Assembly: GCA_003342815.1 (NCBI GenBank)
Contig: PTEX01000196.1
Location: 659,196-723,195 of the forward strand
From: Eudromia elegans
Lineage: Eukaryota > Chordata > Aves > Tinamiformes > Tinamidae
Direction: 5' to 3'
DNA length: 64,000 bases
The translations under genes and the position numbers were made by a program. The notes beneath the pieces are model-generated. The model was not told the origin of the DNA, ran no database searches, and worked only from the letters and a program-made list of their open reading frames with translations. Positions within the stretch are counted from its first letter, which is position 1. Every line of letters begins with the position of its first letter. Of the stretch, positions 37,191 through 49,730 are shown piece after piece.

Positions 37191-40100
37191 CTGATAAAAT
37201 TTGGAGGGGAGAGAAAATAAAAAGTTTGACTACTAGTTAACTGATGTCTTTGTGTGTCTAGAAATCTTTTTGTGTGTCAGGGGAAAAAAAAATTGCTGTT
37301 TTCTTGTCAGGAATTTTGTGTATGATGGATTGATGGCAAAAGGTCAAATGCACTTGTTCAAAGTTTTACTGATACTTGATTACAACTTCAGATCTTTCCA
37401 AATGATTTACTTTGAGATTTTACATTTGTCATTAAATACTTTGTAAGCTGGCTGATAAAGAAAGGAGAATCAGATTTAATAAAAGATAACTTCAGTATGG
37501 AGATAATCAATTCTGTGTCTGTTTGCCACCTACCATGCTGAGACTCGTGTCTTAGCTAGTGTATTTGAGTACTACCAATGTCTTAGGTGAATACCGTTGA
37601 TCCAGAGGAAAAATCTGGTCACTTTGAGAAGATTTAAAAAATTCAAGAAGAAATAGGTGGATAATCTGGGAAAGGCATAGAAACTAAGACTTCTAAAACA
37701 TAAGTAAGCTATGGGTATGGAGGTTTTGGGGAAGTTTAGCTGAAATTCTGAAGCTTAGCAAAACTTAAAAGCTCATATGAAGCCATACAGATCTGAAAAT
37801 GTAGCATGTCAACAGTTAAACTGAGATTATTATTACATTTGTGTGGGAGAAGAAAAGTGCAGAAGAGCTTCTCCTGCTCTTCTAATCCTTCCCAGACACT
37901 GGAAATAATCCATCTGGATAGAGAGCCTCCTGACTGCGTGTTGAGGAGAAAGGAGTCTGTGGCTAATGGTCTCCAGCAGTCACCAACAGAGTGGGCTGGT
38001 GTGCAAGGAGAAAGATGCTTTTAACAGCTATATAAAAATGTTTAGCTGGTATATTTATGTTGTAAAACTCCTATATTAATGCCTCTTTGAACAAGAACTG
38101 GCAAAAGATACTGTAGTTTCAGGCACAAAGCTATTGTTTTTCCAGATAGTTATATTTTATTCATTAGAGTCAATGTGCTGCAAACGGATAACTTCTGGTA
38201 TACCTCCGCTTGTCTGGCTTTTTATTAAATCTTATTTGTGTGGTCTCTTTGCTATTTGTCTGCAGTACCTACCTAGCTATCAATAAAACATCTGGTAATC
38301 ATCGGAACACTTGCATCATTCAATTCTCCATCAAAGCAACTGCTACAAATTTGTTCTGGAAGATGCCCAATGCTTAACTTAAAACAGACATCTGTAGCAA
38401 GAGGAGTGCCAGAATGTGTTGTAATTGAATTAACATTTTTACTCACCCAATTTCAAATAAGCTTTGATGTCCTTTAATGTCTAATACGTACTTTTGAAAT
38501 GTCATGTCTTGATGTATTTGAGAAATGATAGCTTGCAGACAGTAGAGTGAAAAATCAAGTCTCATATCACAGAAAAAAATTATCCTATCCTCACTCTTGT
38601 AAAACTACCTCTTCATAAGACACTTGGAGAAGGCAATCTGTTGTATAGAGTGCAGAATGGGACATGGGAGGGAAAACTGTTAGAAACTGTTGTAATTGTT
38701 TGATTTGAACTCACATGAGTGAGATAGGTGATTCAAAGATGGTGTGGAGGAACTTTCTGAGCCCTTTCTCTTTCTGAGATTTCATCAGAACATTTGGTCA
38801 GTGTGTGCAGGTTGTTAAAGTTGAAACTACTCATGGAAAGGAACTTCTTAACAACAAAAGCCTAGAAATTGCCAAATATCTTTTCTGATTCTTTTACACA
38901 TTTTCACCTTTTGTTCCAAGCTACATTCTTCATTCATTACTTTAATATTATGTAAAATAAATACTAAGGAGAAGAAAATGTTTGGTCTGATTCATATTTT
39001 TGCCAGATGATCAGTTTGCAACACTGTCAGATTTTCTCTTCCCTTTCTTTCCAGCCCCCAGACAGACCCTTGATTATATCTTCAGAATAAGTTCTGCCTT
39101 CAAATACACCCACACAAACTTTGAATGAACTTTCACATCCTCACACAAATTCAGCCAGCTGCAGAGATACTTTATCACTTTTTTTTTTGATTTAAGTATC
39201 TTCTTTATATAGATCTTCAAACACTTGAAATATGATAATGGCATCCAGATTAATAGTCAGGCACTGGAAGAACATTGCAAATACTAAATACAAGATCAGA
39301 TCTCCTGCTTCTTTGAATAGAGTATCATATAATACACAGCTAAAGAGAAGAACTGTACCGGAAGTCATGATATGACTGATACACAGGACTAAAGTATCAG
39401 CTAAACAAAAGTTTCTGATGGCATAGGAAGAAGTAGTTATTTATATCTGAATTTGTAGTCATTTATGGTGAGATATAAAATAGCATTCTTCATTGAAATG
39501 ACTAAAAATATCTTGTAAAGCTATTTGCAAAATGTAACCATAACTAAAACCCAAATATTAGTTTGACTTTTTTTTATTAATAATATTTGTGTTGTAAAAG
39601 CTGTTGACAAAATATGATGGAATTGGAATTGGATCTGAGACATTTACATTTTAAAAATCCAACAGTCCCAATTCTAAATGGTTTAGAACTGCTTGGAAAA
39701 ATTGTGTTGGAAAGGTAGTGTATGAAAAGTACAAAAGGTTTGGAATCATCAAAAGTCAGTTCAAAAAAACAAACAAAGGCAATCTAATTGCATATTAGTT
39801 TACTAGCTACTTAAAAATTCTCCTGTTACATAAGTTTAAAGTATCCTAATTCACTGCCAAAGCCTGACAGTAAACAGACAGCACCGAACTGGGCTGCTTT
39901 TTACCATTTTTTACAACTTCCTTTTTCTTTTAGAGTACTCCTCTAAACAGAACGCACATCCTCTCAATCATATGAGACTTTAGATTAAATCTCTAAGCAA
40001 CAATTTCAGTATAAAATTTAAAGATAATTTGTGATTTTTCTTAAAATTAAAATAAAAATCACATTAACTCAAGTGCAGCAAAATACTGTGTGTAAAATCT

Positions 40101-40352
40101 CTGCTACCACTATGCCATGGATTAAACAGTGGGGCTTTCACCAAATTTGTGTTTGTTTTCTCCTTTCTGTTACTCTCTGTATATCTTCCAGATGATAACA
40201 GGAATGCTAGATAAATGATTTGACACTGTGCAAAGAAGATCTAGAATCTATTTTTGTAGTTGAGGGACTGTTCATTAACTAAGAAAGCCAAAAATATCCA
40301 TGTGCTACACTTAAGCTCAGGTTTGATCCCTATCCGTCTGAAAAGTACTTCA

Positions 40353-40418
<66 letters not shown>

Positions 40419-43400
40419 ATTCAAGTTATTGCATTCATATCTTTCTGAGTGCTTTTATCCAGTAAGGGCAAAATCAGTAATTTGGAGCAATTAATAGTTG
40501 TAGCAATTAATTAACTATTTAAATTATTGTTAAGTAGCATAATTCAGCTACAGACTTCTCATTAATTACTAAATAATGGAATTTATAGTCAGGAAAACTT
40601 TGAAAAGCTGCTTGATAACTTTGTGAAGACATTGTAGTACTTTGTGAATCATAAATTAATTCAATTTTCATTTTTCTTTACAGAATAATAAAATAGGATT
40701 ATAGAAGATATTAAAGTTTCCAGAATGAAGGCTTCAGAAAGATTTGAGTCAAAGTTGAATGTGCAATTTGATTGACATACTGTTTTTTAGCTGATCAAAG
40801 AGCACATTTTCATCATGAAGAATATTTCATGCATTTACCAAAGCAATTCTCTGTCACCTCCCAGATCTCTTTTATAATTTTAAAGAACAGCCCTAATGAA
40901 CAAATGAACTAGGAATCATTTGCCATAAGAAAAACACTCCTCAGTGTCATCTACTCTAACAGAAGTAAATTTTGTGTAATACAGATGTGTCTGTCAAGAC
41001 GTAGTACTTCAAAAGAAAAAATTTATTTGCAAATACTAAGTAATGATTGCTATTTACCATTTGGAGAGTGGAATAAAATGTTCCTTTGAATGAAAGAGAA
41101 CATGTCCCCTTACAGGCTTAGTTTTAGAAGTCCATCTGGATATGCATTTATTCTGTTTGTTTTAGAATTTAAGTTGCTGTTTTAATCTTGATTTTTTTGC
41201 CATTGTGAAGTCATTTGTTTGTGAGTATTGTGTAGACAAACTTATTTCTGGAATTTCCAAGTATCTAAGCCCTGGCTCCACAAGCTTAAATAACTTTTTT
41301 TTTCTTTTTTTTTTTTTTAATGTATGCAATGTTATATATATATATAAACTAAAATATGACTTTCTTTGGGGATTTAGAACAACATTGCACTGATTGATGA
41401 TATAACAAGCCATATGTAATTATTCTGAATCAAAAGGAACTGAGTATTGTGCATAACACTTTCAAGCATGTAGAGAAAGATGCTTGTGAAATGTTAATAA
41501 ATCTTTCTTCGTTTGAAAATCTTAAATATCTAGCATAAATCTATACTGAATTACCTCATGTACAAACATGTAGGTCTTCTGACTGCCTGACTGATGATCT
41601 GTGATGTCATGACAGCTGAGGCCACAGTCCCAATGATATACGGAACGTTAACAGTATTAAATTAAGTCAGTTGATCCACACTATAATTGAGATCATCCTG
41701 TAAATAGGGTGAGGTGCCATTAAGCTATCAAAAAAGTTTTAATGAATTTTTAGATACTAGATATAGACTTTGTGTTGTGTTTTGATTTGCTTGCTTTTTG
41801 AAACACACTGCAGGATTCTGTTTTTCAGTCAATTCACTTACAAAGTCAGCAATTTAGTCATACATTCTCTTGCCCTGTGGTCTACTACACACTTACTCAA
41901 CTGAACTGGTGCTGTGTGTGGGCATCTGCATGACATTGACTGGAGTTTTGAGGCAGTGAGAAGATCACTTATGGGTCAGGATTGTCATATTCTGGTTGCA
42001 CCTTTTTTAAGGCAGCTTGCTTTGTAGACTGCTCACTTCACAGTTCTTTCTAGTAAACAAAGCGGAATGAGAATTGGGTCTAAAAAGTGTCTCTTCAATA
42101 TTTCATGTAGTGTTGTTACACTTCACTGAGTAGCTTCTCAGTTCTCAGATTTGCAGAAGAAACAGCTCTTCTGTGAATTAGTTCATGCCCATAAGGAAGG
42201 CAGCAGGGAAATCAGATACTAGACACATAGAGAAGTGCCTGTAAACTTGTATACTTCTACATTGTTTGGGCATCTCCTTCTGCAAAATCTGGTTCATAGC
42301 ACCGTAGGTCTCTCTCAATCCACACAATAGCCTTCCTACTGAGGAACTGATCTTCAGCAGGTTATGATGGGAACAGAATATTGCTTTGGGGAGAACCTAT
42401 GGGGGAAGGTAGGAGCTATAGTCGATGTCTGCTCCTCTCTCTCACTTGCAAGTGCTGTACAGAGAGAAGAAAATAATGGTCTGACTGATTTTTTTTTTCT
42501 TAACTCTTCATGTCTTTTGCAGAGATTAAGGAGGTTTCACAAATAGATTCTCATTCTTTCTCTCCTGTCCTGTATAACAGCATAATTTTGGACATAGTTT
42601 GTCTTTACATAAATATTCAAGTAAAATTGCTTTCCTAGGTAGGAAATTGTAGTAGACCATTTAAACTGAGATATAGAACTTTCATTATAAAGAAAAGGTC
42701 AGATTTTCAGCTTTTCTTTGCTGTTTTCTCCAGGCAAGTAAGTTGTTTTGCAGAAGTGTACCTGCCTGCATCAGATGTGAGTTTGACTAGAAGCTGGTAA
42801 AGCAATTTACCATTAGAAAAGAACCTCCTGGAAATGTCTTTCCAAAGAAACTTTTCCATATTTCATAAACTGTGTAGTAAATGGCATGAGTGAACCATGC
42901 CATTAGAGAGTACATTGGAGACTATGTACTACTGTCTTTGTCCTGTGACTGAAATGAAACTTTTTAGATATAGCTCACAAACATAATTTTTCCCAGACAA
43001 TACATTTCTTTTATTCCCACAAGTCACAAATGTCTAGAGGAGCATTCCAGATTTACAAAGTCAAACCCAAAAAGCTGTAAGCTTCTTTGGAACACAAAGT
43101 CTTTGTTATATGTATTTTTAAAATATCTTTGCTAGGCAATGTCTAGTTCTGAGTATGTCTAGTTATATGCTGAATTTAGTGTAAACTTTGGGCCATAGGA
43201 GTTGGAGAATTACCATAAGCACTACTAATGCCTGATGAATAAGAGAATTGCTTTGGTATCATTTCCTAGAAATAGTACTCGTTGTTTTAGACATAACTAC
43301 CAATTACAGCATGAGAAGAACAAACGCAGCCCTGGCAGACATCCTATAGAGATGTATAAGGACATAGGTCTGCCAGAAAACCCTATTCCAGGCTTCCCTT

Positions 43401-43476
43401 TCCTAAGAGTCTGCAATTTGCACTAGAGCATAGTAATATGCTTATGGTTGAATCTACAGGACCAAAATGCTATCCT
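37191..43476. other. AT-rich non-coding stretch
   Basis: No gene recognised. Holds the TTA microsatellite and a TA run near 41,333-41,346. A decoy + strand exon at about 42,735-42,777 has a good acceptor and a donor GTGAGTTT, but no supporting neighbours. Confidence 0.5.
40355..40416. repeat. (TTA)n microsatellite, about 21 units
   Basis: 62 bases of uninterrupted TTA/ATT. The 62-codon + strand open frame across it is poly-tyrosine from the repeat and is not a gene. A pure array this long is likely to be polymorphic. Confidence 0.98.
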
Positions 43477-43700
43477 TTAAAAGGAGTAAGACTTTATGCT
43501 GTGTTTTGCTTCCCTCCAGTGAGTCCCCTCCATGGCATAATCTTTTCTATAATGCTCATCCAGCCATCTGTACTCAACTAAAGCATTGTGTTCAGTGCAT
43601 CTGTACCCATATGCTTTCTTTTTAATTTCCTCTTGCCTTACATACTGCACGGACTTTCTGGTGTAAAAAATGAGTACGGAACTGGCTGAATAAAATATGG
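43477..43700 (-). other. Coding-like open segment after a splice acceptor
   Basis: A - strand acceptor (ACTCATTTTTTACACCAG) is followed by about 60 open codons ending in TAA at 43,479-43,477. The peptide is rich in charged residues, H, W and Y (for example KAYGYRCTEHNALVEYRWLD) instead of the usual F/L/I/S bias. No donor lies before the stop and no AATAAA lies within 200 bases after it. A donor-like GTAAGG near the acceptor would make a very short exon instead. The family is not recognised; it may be a decayed exon or chance. Confidence 0.2.
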
Positions 43701-43749
43701 TAAAATATGTGACTCTTTTTAGGGAAAAAAATGAGCAAAGAAGTGTCAT

Positions 43750-44489
43750 TGGTTTGCAAAGTCTATATTTGGTAAACTCTATCTAGTTCTTGTTTTTGAG
43801 GATTTATTTTTAACAGACTACAACAGACTACAAATTCCAATTTTAGTGGTATAGATGTGTTTCAAAATGGTTTGAAAAATATTTGAAACAAAGGTGATAG
43901 TCAGCAATATTTGCTCCAGTTGCATAAACTAGTACAACACAGCTAGGGATGCAATTTCATTTTAAATTGGAATCAGAATCCTCGCCTTCTGGTGTACTTA
44001 GATACATCATTTTCTCTTTTAATGCTCTCCATAGCTCAGTGTCTATTTCTGTAAAAATAATGGAAAACCTTATTTATAGTGATGCAGTATATGTATGATT
44101 AGTCATTCCAGAAGTCAATAAAATCAAAATGTGTATGGCAAATGGATAATTTTTTTTCTTTTTTTTTTTTTTTTTACAAAAGCACAACCTCCCCACTTCC
44201 CTGGCTAGAAACGTCAGAATGGTGAAAGATGTTGCCAAGAAAATATATATCAGTGTATCATGAAAACATGTCTGAGTTTTTTGCTTGAGCGCTGATACTC
44301 AACTTACCTCTATTAGGCTTGACAGTTGTGATAGACTTTTCATGTGTTCACACTTGATTTTTTTTCATTCATGTGGGGCTTCAAATCTGTTGTATTGTAT
44401 GTATTACATGGGTGTGTGTGTTAAGTGTAAACCCATCTAGGTTTAATCCCCAGTTGGTGGTATTCAGGATCTCATAGTGGCATCAGTGA
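43750..44489. other. Non-coding stretch
   Basis: AT-rich, with a T-rich run at about 44,150-44,176. A perfect - strand donor GAG/GTAAGTTG lies at about 44,303, but no acceptor pairs with it. No gene recognised. Confidence 0.5.
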
Positions 44490-44671
44490 GGGTGACAGAG
44501 CACTGGAACAGGCTGCCCAGAGAGGTTGTGGAGTCTCCTTCTCTGGAGATCTTCAAAATCCACCTGGATGCCACCCTGTGCCACATGCTCTAGGTGTCCT
44601 GCTGGAGCAGGGGGATTGGACTTGGTGATCTCTAGAGGTCCCTTCCAACCTTAAGCATTCTGTGATTCTGT
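44490..44671 (+). mobile_element. CR1 retroposon 3' end (avian type, younger copy)
   Basis: It reads GGAACAGGCTGCCCAGAGAG, then GTTGTGGAGTCTCC, CTCTGGAGATCTTCAAAA, CCACCTGGATGCC, GGGGGATTGGACTTGGTGAT, CTCTAGAGGTCCCTTCCAAC, and the tail GCATTCTGTGATTCTG. This is close to the standard bird CR1 3' end, in sense orientation and truncated to about 180 bases. It is better preserved than the copies at 5.8 and 36.7 kb, and it is the clearest single marker that the window is avian. Confidence 0.95.
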
Positions 44672-47600
44672 AATTAAAATAAAACTAGTATGTCAATAGC
44701 AAAATCTCCTTTACTGCCTACTTTGTTCCTGTCTCAATTTGTTACTGATAGATAGAAGAGAAAAGGATAAAGAGAAATCAGGATGTGAAAATCGTGTGCC
44801 TATATACCTAATAAAATGCAAATGATCATAGCTGTAGATTGAACTTATGCTCATTAGACGTTCCTAGGCCTAGGTAGAGTTTGAGAGATTCTCACTTTTA
44901 TTTGGGATTCCCAGATTTATCTGTGTAAGCACTGGGGAGCTGGATATCATGAAAATCTAGGAATGAACAGATCCATCTTTGTAGTCCATTTCCTGATGTT
45001 GCCAAAACCAGCCATAAATATTCATTCTTCTGCACTTCTTGCTGGATAATGAGACATACCTTTCCTATAATGCAGAGCTGTTGCAAATTCATTTGTATTT
45101 TGTTACTCTGAAATGAAATTAAATCTCATTGTGCTCGGCATAGCAATAAAGTTGCAATCAAAGCAGTATGTGCATACAGTACATGTACACAGCACACAGT
45201 GTAGGACTTATTAAGACAAAAGTTTGTGGAAGATCTAAAGTTCCTTTCCGCACTTTTATTACTGCATCAATTCTTCAAACACATATCCAGGTATCTTTGC
45301 AAACTGGGTAATAACTTGGTTTGTGTCCCTTGCTATTATTAAGAGTGTTTCACTAGTACTGCTGGAGAAATTTCCAATTTGTAAAACTCTATGATGATTT
45401 TTGTTGATGTTTCTCCTTTTTTATTTTTTTAACCACTGATGACTCAATTATTTAGCATGAAAGTGATTTTTGATGGTTCCTTTGGGTGTTGCAAATATAA
45501 ATTATATTCACTTCAAAGTTTTAGCATGTACAATTAATTTCAGCAGTGGAGTCACACTGTAAAGTCCTTTATGTTATTGTTTTTAAACAGGTAAAACTTT
45601 TAAAATGGTTACCATTCCTTTGCCTGCACACTAGTTTCCAATCATCTGGAAGCACATTATATGAAGAAAGAAATGTAGCTATTGCTTTGGACACAATAGT
45701 TATTTTCAGAGGCAAACATAGATAGGCCACTAGTGAGATATCTAGTGATATCTCTGTGATATCTGTGATGATAGATAACAGTATGGATGCAACTCTATCT
45801 ATGCCTGCTTATGGGCTTCCAAACAAACTCAAGAATCTCACCCTTGTTTGGTTAATTCACTTCCTTTTGCAGATGCCCCAAGTGCCAGATCTGCTCTCAT
45901 ATCTGAGAACAATGCTAATGTTCTTACATAATAGGGTTTTTTTTTTTTTTTTGAGAAGAGTGCACATGGGCAAATTTAACCTTGTGGCAGGCATGCTGCT
46001 AGTTCCTGAATATATTCCCGTAGACTCATGTGCTCTCCTAGGACAGAATGTTACATGCTCTCCATGCAGTCAGGCAAAGGTTAGCCCTGACCACCTGTGT
46101 TCACATGTGTTCCCATCCCTCAATCTGACACCAATATGTAACACATTTCCTGTACTGTGTTTGTAGGTCCAGACATCACTACCATCAGCCAGACCACACA
46201 TGTATAGCAAAGGGGATGGAAGTGACGACCATTGCTTCCCAAAACTAAGGTCTTTGCCATTTAAACTAAAAGCGAATTAAGAGTTGCTGTAGAATAAAGA
46301 TTATGGTTTTGTTTTGTTTTGTTTTTTTCAGTTGATGACCAAGCCAATAAACTTGGAAGAAAATTCACCTAAGCCAAAAAGATGTATTTGTTTGTACATA
46401 ACTTCTCCTCGCATGAATTTGACTCAATATGACTAGCAATTTTAGTTCTGTCTTAAGTGATCATTGGTGTCCAAAACACTTTCAAAGGCATTTATTCTAT
46501 CCTTCCTCTGTAGTCTTTTTTTTTTCTTTTTTTTCCTCCTCCTCCATTCTGAGACCGTACCTGGGTATCTATTGTAGGTTGACCAATCTCATCGTAGATG
46601 AAAACACCGATAGGCAATCTTGATTCTAGAGCCATGGCAAAGTGTTTGTCATGCTTCACAGTGACCTGGTTATCTAGATCAGAAAAAGGAAAAGCTTGCT
46701 CCTCTTTCTGCATACAACTTCGATTTGCAAAGGACTACCTCAGCTACAGAAACTGCAGTTTGCAGCTGAAGCTGTGTCACAAAGAGAAGAAGAGTTGGAG
46801 GTTCAGACTAGGTCATGGTCCCTGTGAGCCATCTAGGCTCTGGATATGCAAGAGGGTTAGTCATAGCCAAGAAGCCCTCAAAGGTTTGCAAGGCACCAAG
46901 GGAAACAGTGAGGGAGAGCAGCAGATCTGTCTGTTATGAGGAGAGTTGTTGCCAATAACAAGAGTGTGATGTCTAGGTGAATGCCTAAATACCCCTGTAG
47001 AAAAACAAAATTTTACACACTTACCACCGACAAAGCTCTTGCCTTTCTCATTTTAGCGAACTGGTTTTACTCCAACCTTGCTTTCTGTGTTTCTTAAATG
47101 TTTTCTCTGCAGATCCACTAGTTCTGAAGCAAGGCCAATGACAAAGCCTCTTACCTTCCCCTATATCATCTGCAACTTCTTGATTTATGACCTTTCTTCC
47201 CTTTATGGTAGTTGTCCTAACCAGAAACCTTTAGCTGAAACAGGCAGTGCATCTTAGTCAGAAATGACCCTGCTATCACAAAAACCACTCTTAACAGTTT
47301 TTATCAAGCTGTCGTTGATATATTGGCACTACAATAGCAGTCCTTTTTAGGCATAAAAATTGTTTGTTTATTTTTTCCAGAGTGTGTATCATGCATGTCT
47401 GTTTATCATAAATTATGGGAAGCAAAAGAGTAATACACTGTTACATAAAGTTTTTAAAGGATTAATCAACAGCTAAAGGATGATAATTTTACTGACTTCA
47501 TCCATAGAAATGGATGAATTCTAGCCTGCAATATTTAACCCTTTATTTAAATACCCAGTCATTTATTACAATAATAGCTGTATGAGGAAACCTTAATAAA

Positions 47601-49644
47601 AAGTGTGTGAGAGCCAGGGAATTCCATACTGAGGAGAGGAAATCAATTTTGTTTTATCTATACTATTTTTACAAACTTATCCCTCTCAACTAATACTTTA
47701 AGAGTAGCTCATTATTTTTACGTATAGACAGCGTCTTCCTATTTTCACTGTTCTCACACTTCTTACTATTGTAAGCTTCCTTCCCATTTTCCACAAATAT
47801 TATCTTAAAATTCAAGGAAACACCTCACTAATTCCTCTTTTTCTTTTGCATATTTGCTTAGTGGTGCTACATCTGCCATGTTGGCAATATGGAGGGACCC
47901 ATCAGGTTAGTATTGTTATACATGGTCCTGAGGGTATGTGAAGTAGCTCTGCTTATAGCTAGCACTTGCACACACTTGTTACTTAATATTTGCAACCTCA
48001 ATTATCTCATGCTTTAGTCTGGCCAGTGTTTTATTTCACACACTCGAGCCTGGCAAATTAATGTTTTAACCCAAAAGGCACGAATGCTTCACAGGTCATC
48101 TGCTAAGGAAGATCACTGGTTCTCATTTTAAGAGAGGGAAAAAAAAAACAAAAAACCACCTACATTAGAAATGAACAAATCATGAATCTTGGTTTAAGTG
48201 GTTGCCAACCTGGAATGCAGGAGAGAAGGACAAGAAAAGGAGTTAGCTTGCTCTTCGACCAAAGTATTTTTTTTTCCAAGTCTTAAAGCTGAGTTTGAAA
48301 AGGAAAAGGAATACATTGCATTTCAGTTTAGTCCATATTTCACTTTAGTCAATGTGAGATTTCATTTAAAATAATCTTTTTTACTCCTTTGATTTTTTTA
48401 CCTCTTTTTCAAAAATGAAACTTTCAGTTTGATTCAAAAGACAAAAAAGTACAGTTAAAAAGCTGTCTACATTTTCACATTTGGAAAGCTATTTGAACAC
48501 TCTTTCAGAGCTTTCTTCCCTTTGCTTCTGCAGTTTCCATCCTTTTGCAGCTGAATTATCACTGAACTCAGCCCAGATTGATATATGCCTTTGATCCCTT
48601 CTGCACAGTTCTACATATTACTATATTACACTAAAATTCAATATATTTTCAATTTATTTTTACTATGACTTCATGGCAGAAACCACTATTACCAAAATTC
48701 AAATTCCAAAAGCTTTTGCATACAATTACCCCAAGCTATATTAAATATGTAAAGATGAGCTTTGTTAGTTTTCAGCTAACAATAGAAAACACAATAGAAA
48801 TATAAATCAGTAGCACTGGGGAAGCCAAATAGAATGATCCATCCTTTCTTGAACTCAGCATTTTATACTCCAGTTTTCCTGACTGCATAGAATGTGACTC
48901 TCAGAATGTTCTAAACCTAAGTTGTTGAATAACAAAGCAAATTTTTTTTGGCTCAAATTATACCGTAATCAGATTGTGCTTTAACTAACTGCTATATTAC
49001 AAAAGGCATATTTTATGTCCACAGTCACCACAGACGAATTCTTAGAAATTGTACTGTCCTAATTTTACCTTCAAATAAATGTGCAAAAAAATTAGAGGTC
49101 TTCTATGCATTTTATCAGATACCATAAACAAGGATCTGATTTTGTTAAAAAAATAAAATATATATTTTTTTCAATTTGCCACTGATGCAGACAGAAAATG
49201 CCTCTTTAATAATTACTTGCAATGCAGGACACAATACTCTTTAAAGTTTAAGACCACTATGCTTTGAAAATTAGAATCCATATTAATGGATTTGGCATGC
49301 AGACAAATGCAGCTTGTGTGCCTTGGGTTCAGCAGGATTTAAAAGCAATACTAGCACAATCTTCTGTTCCCTTAGAAATTCTTACTGCTTTGCCTCTTAA
49401 GAAAATAACTTTTCATTTGTAGCTGTCAATAACTATATGAATATGCATGCAGATGTATGTGATGTGAAATGGCATTCTGAAAGAGGAAGAATAGGGCTTA
49501 TTGCTTAAGGCTCCGGTAATGTCTGTGTGCATTTAAATTTGATCTCTATCTCTTAGAGACTTATACAACTTCCATTCTTTTGGTATTTGAGCAACTGACA
49601 GCTTAAATGTGTGTATGCTGGTAGGTAGGCACTCTAATTCCTGT
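44672..49644. other. Non-coding stretch
   Basis: No gene recognised. Contains a (GTTTT)n run at 46,306-46,328. A - strand decoy exon lies at 47,155-47,216 (62 bases, donor AAG/GTAAGA, weak acceptor). A 113-codon + strand frame at 46,598-46,939 has no known motif. Confidence 0.5.
46306..46328. repeat. (GTTTT)n microsatellite
   Basis: Three GTTTT units run into a longer T run. Simple sequence. Confidence 0.85.
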
Positions 49645-49730
49645 GTGGCACCTGGAAAGCTGAGGCACGGAAAGGTTAAGTGACTTGTTCATACATTATA
49701 TAAAAGCAGTTGGGCTTAAATTAGTTATGA
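49645..49730 (-). mobile_element. MIR-type SINE fragment
   Basis: AAAGCTGAGGCACGGAAAGG and then TTAAGTGACTTGTTCATACA parallel the reverse complement of the MIR core (CTGAGGCACAGAGAGGTTAAG, then TGACTTGCCCAAGGTCACA). Only the core is readable. Highly diverged, so old. Assigned from memory of the consensus. Confidence 0.65.

Noticed and set aside
40260..40448. 62-codon poly-tyrosine open frame
   Set aside because: It is a translation of the TTA microsatellite.
42735..42777. 43-base + strand exon candidate after a strong acceptor
   Set aside because: The donor lacks a good exon-side match and the length is not a multiple of three.
47155..47216. 62-base - strand exon candidate with donor AAG/GTAAGA and one open frame
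   Set aside because: The acceptor tract is broken by purines, and the phase fits no neighbour.
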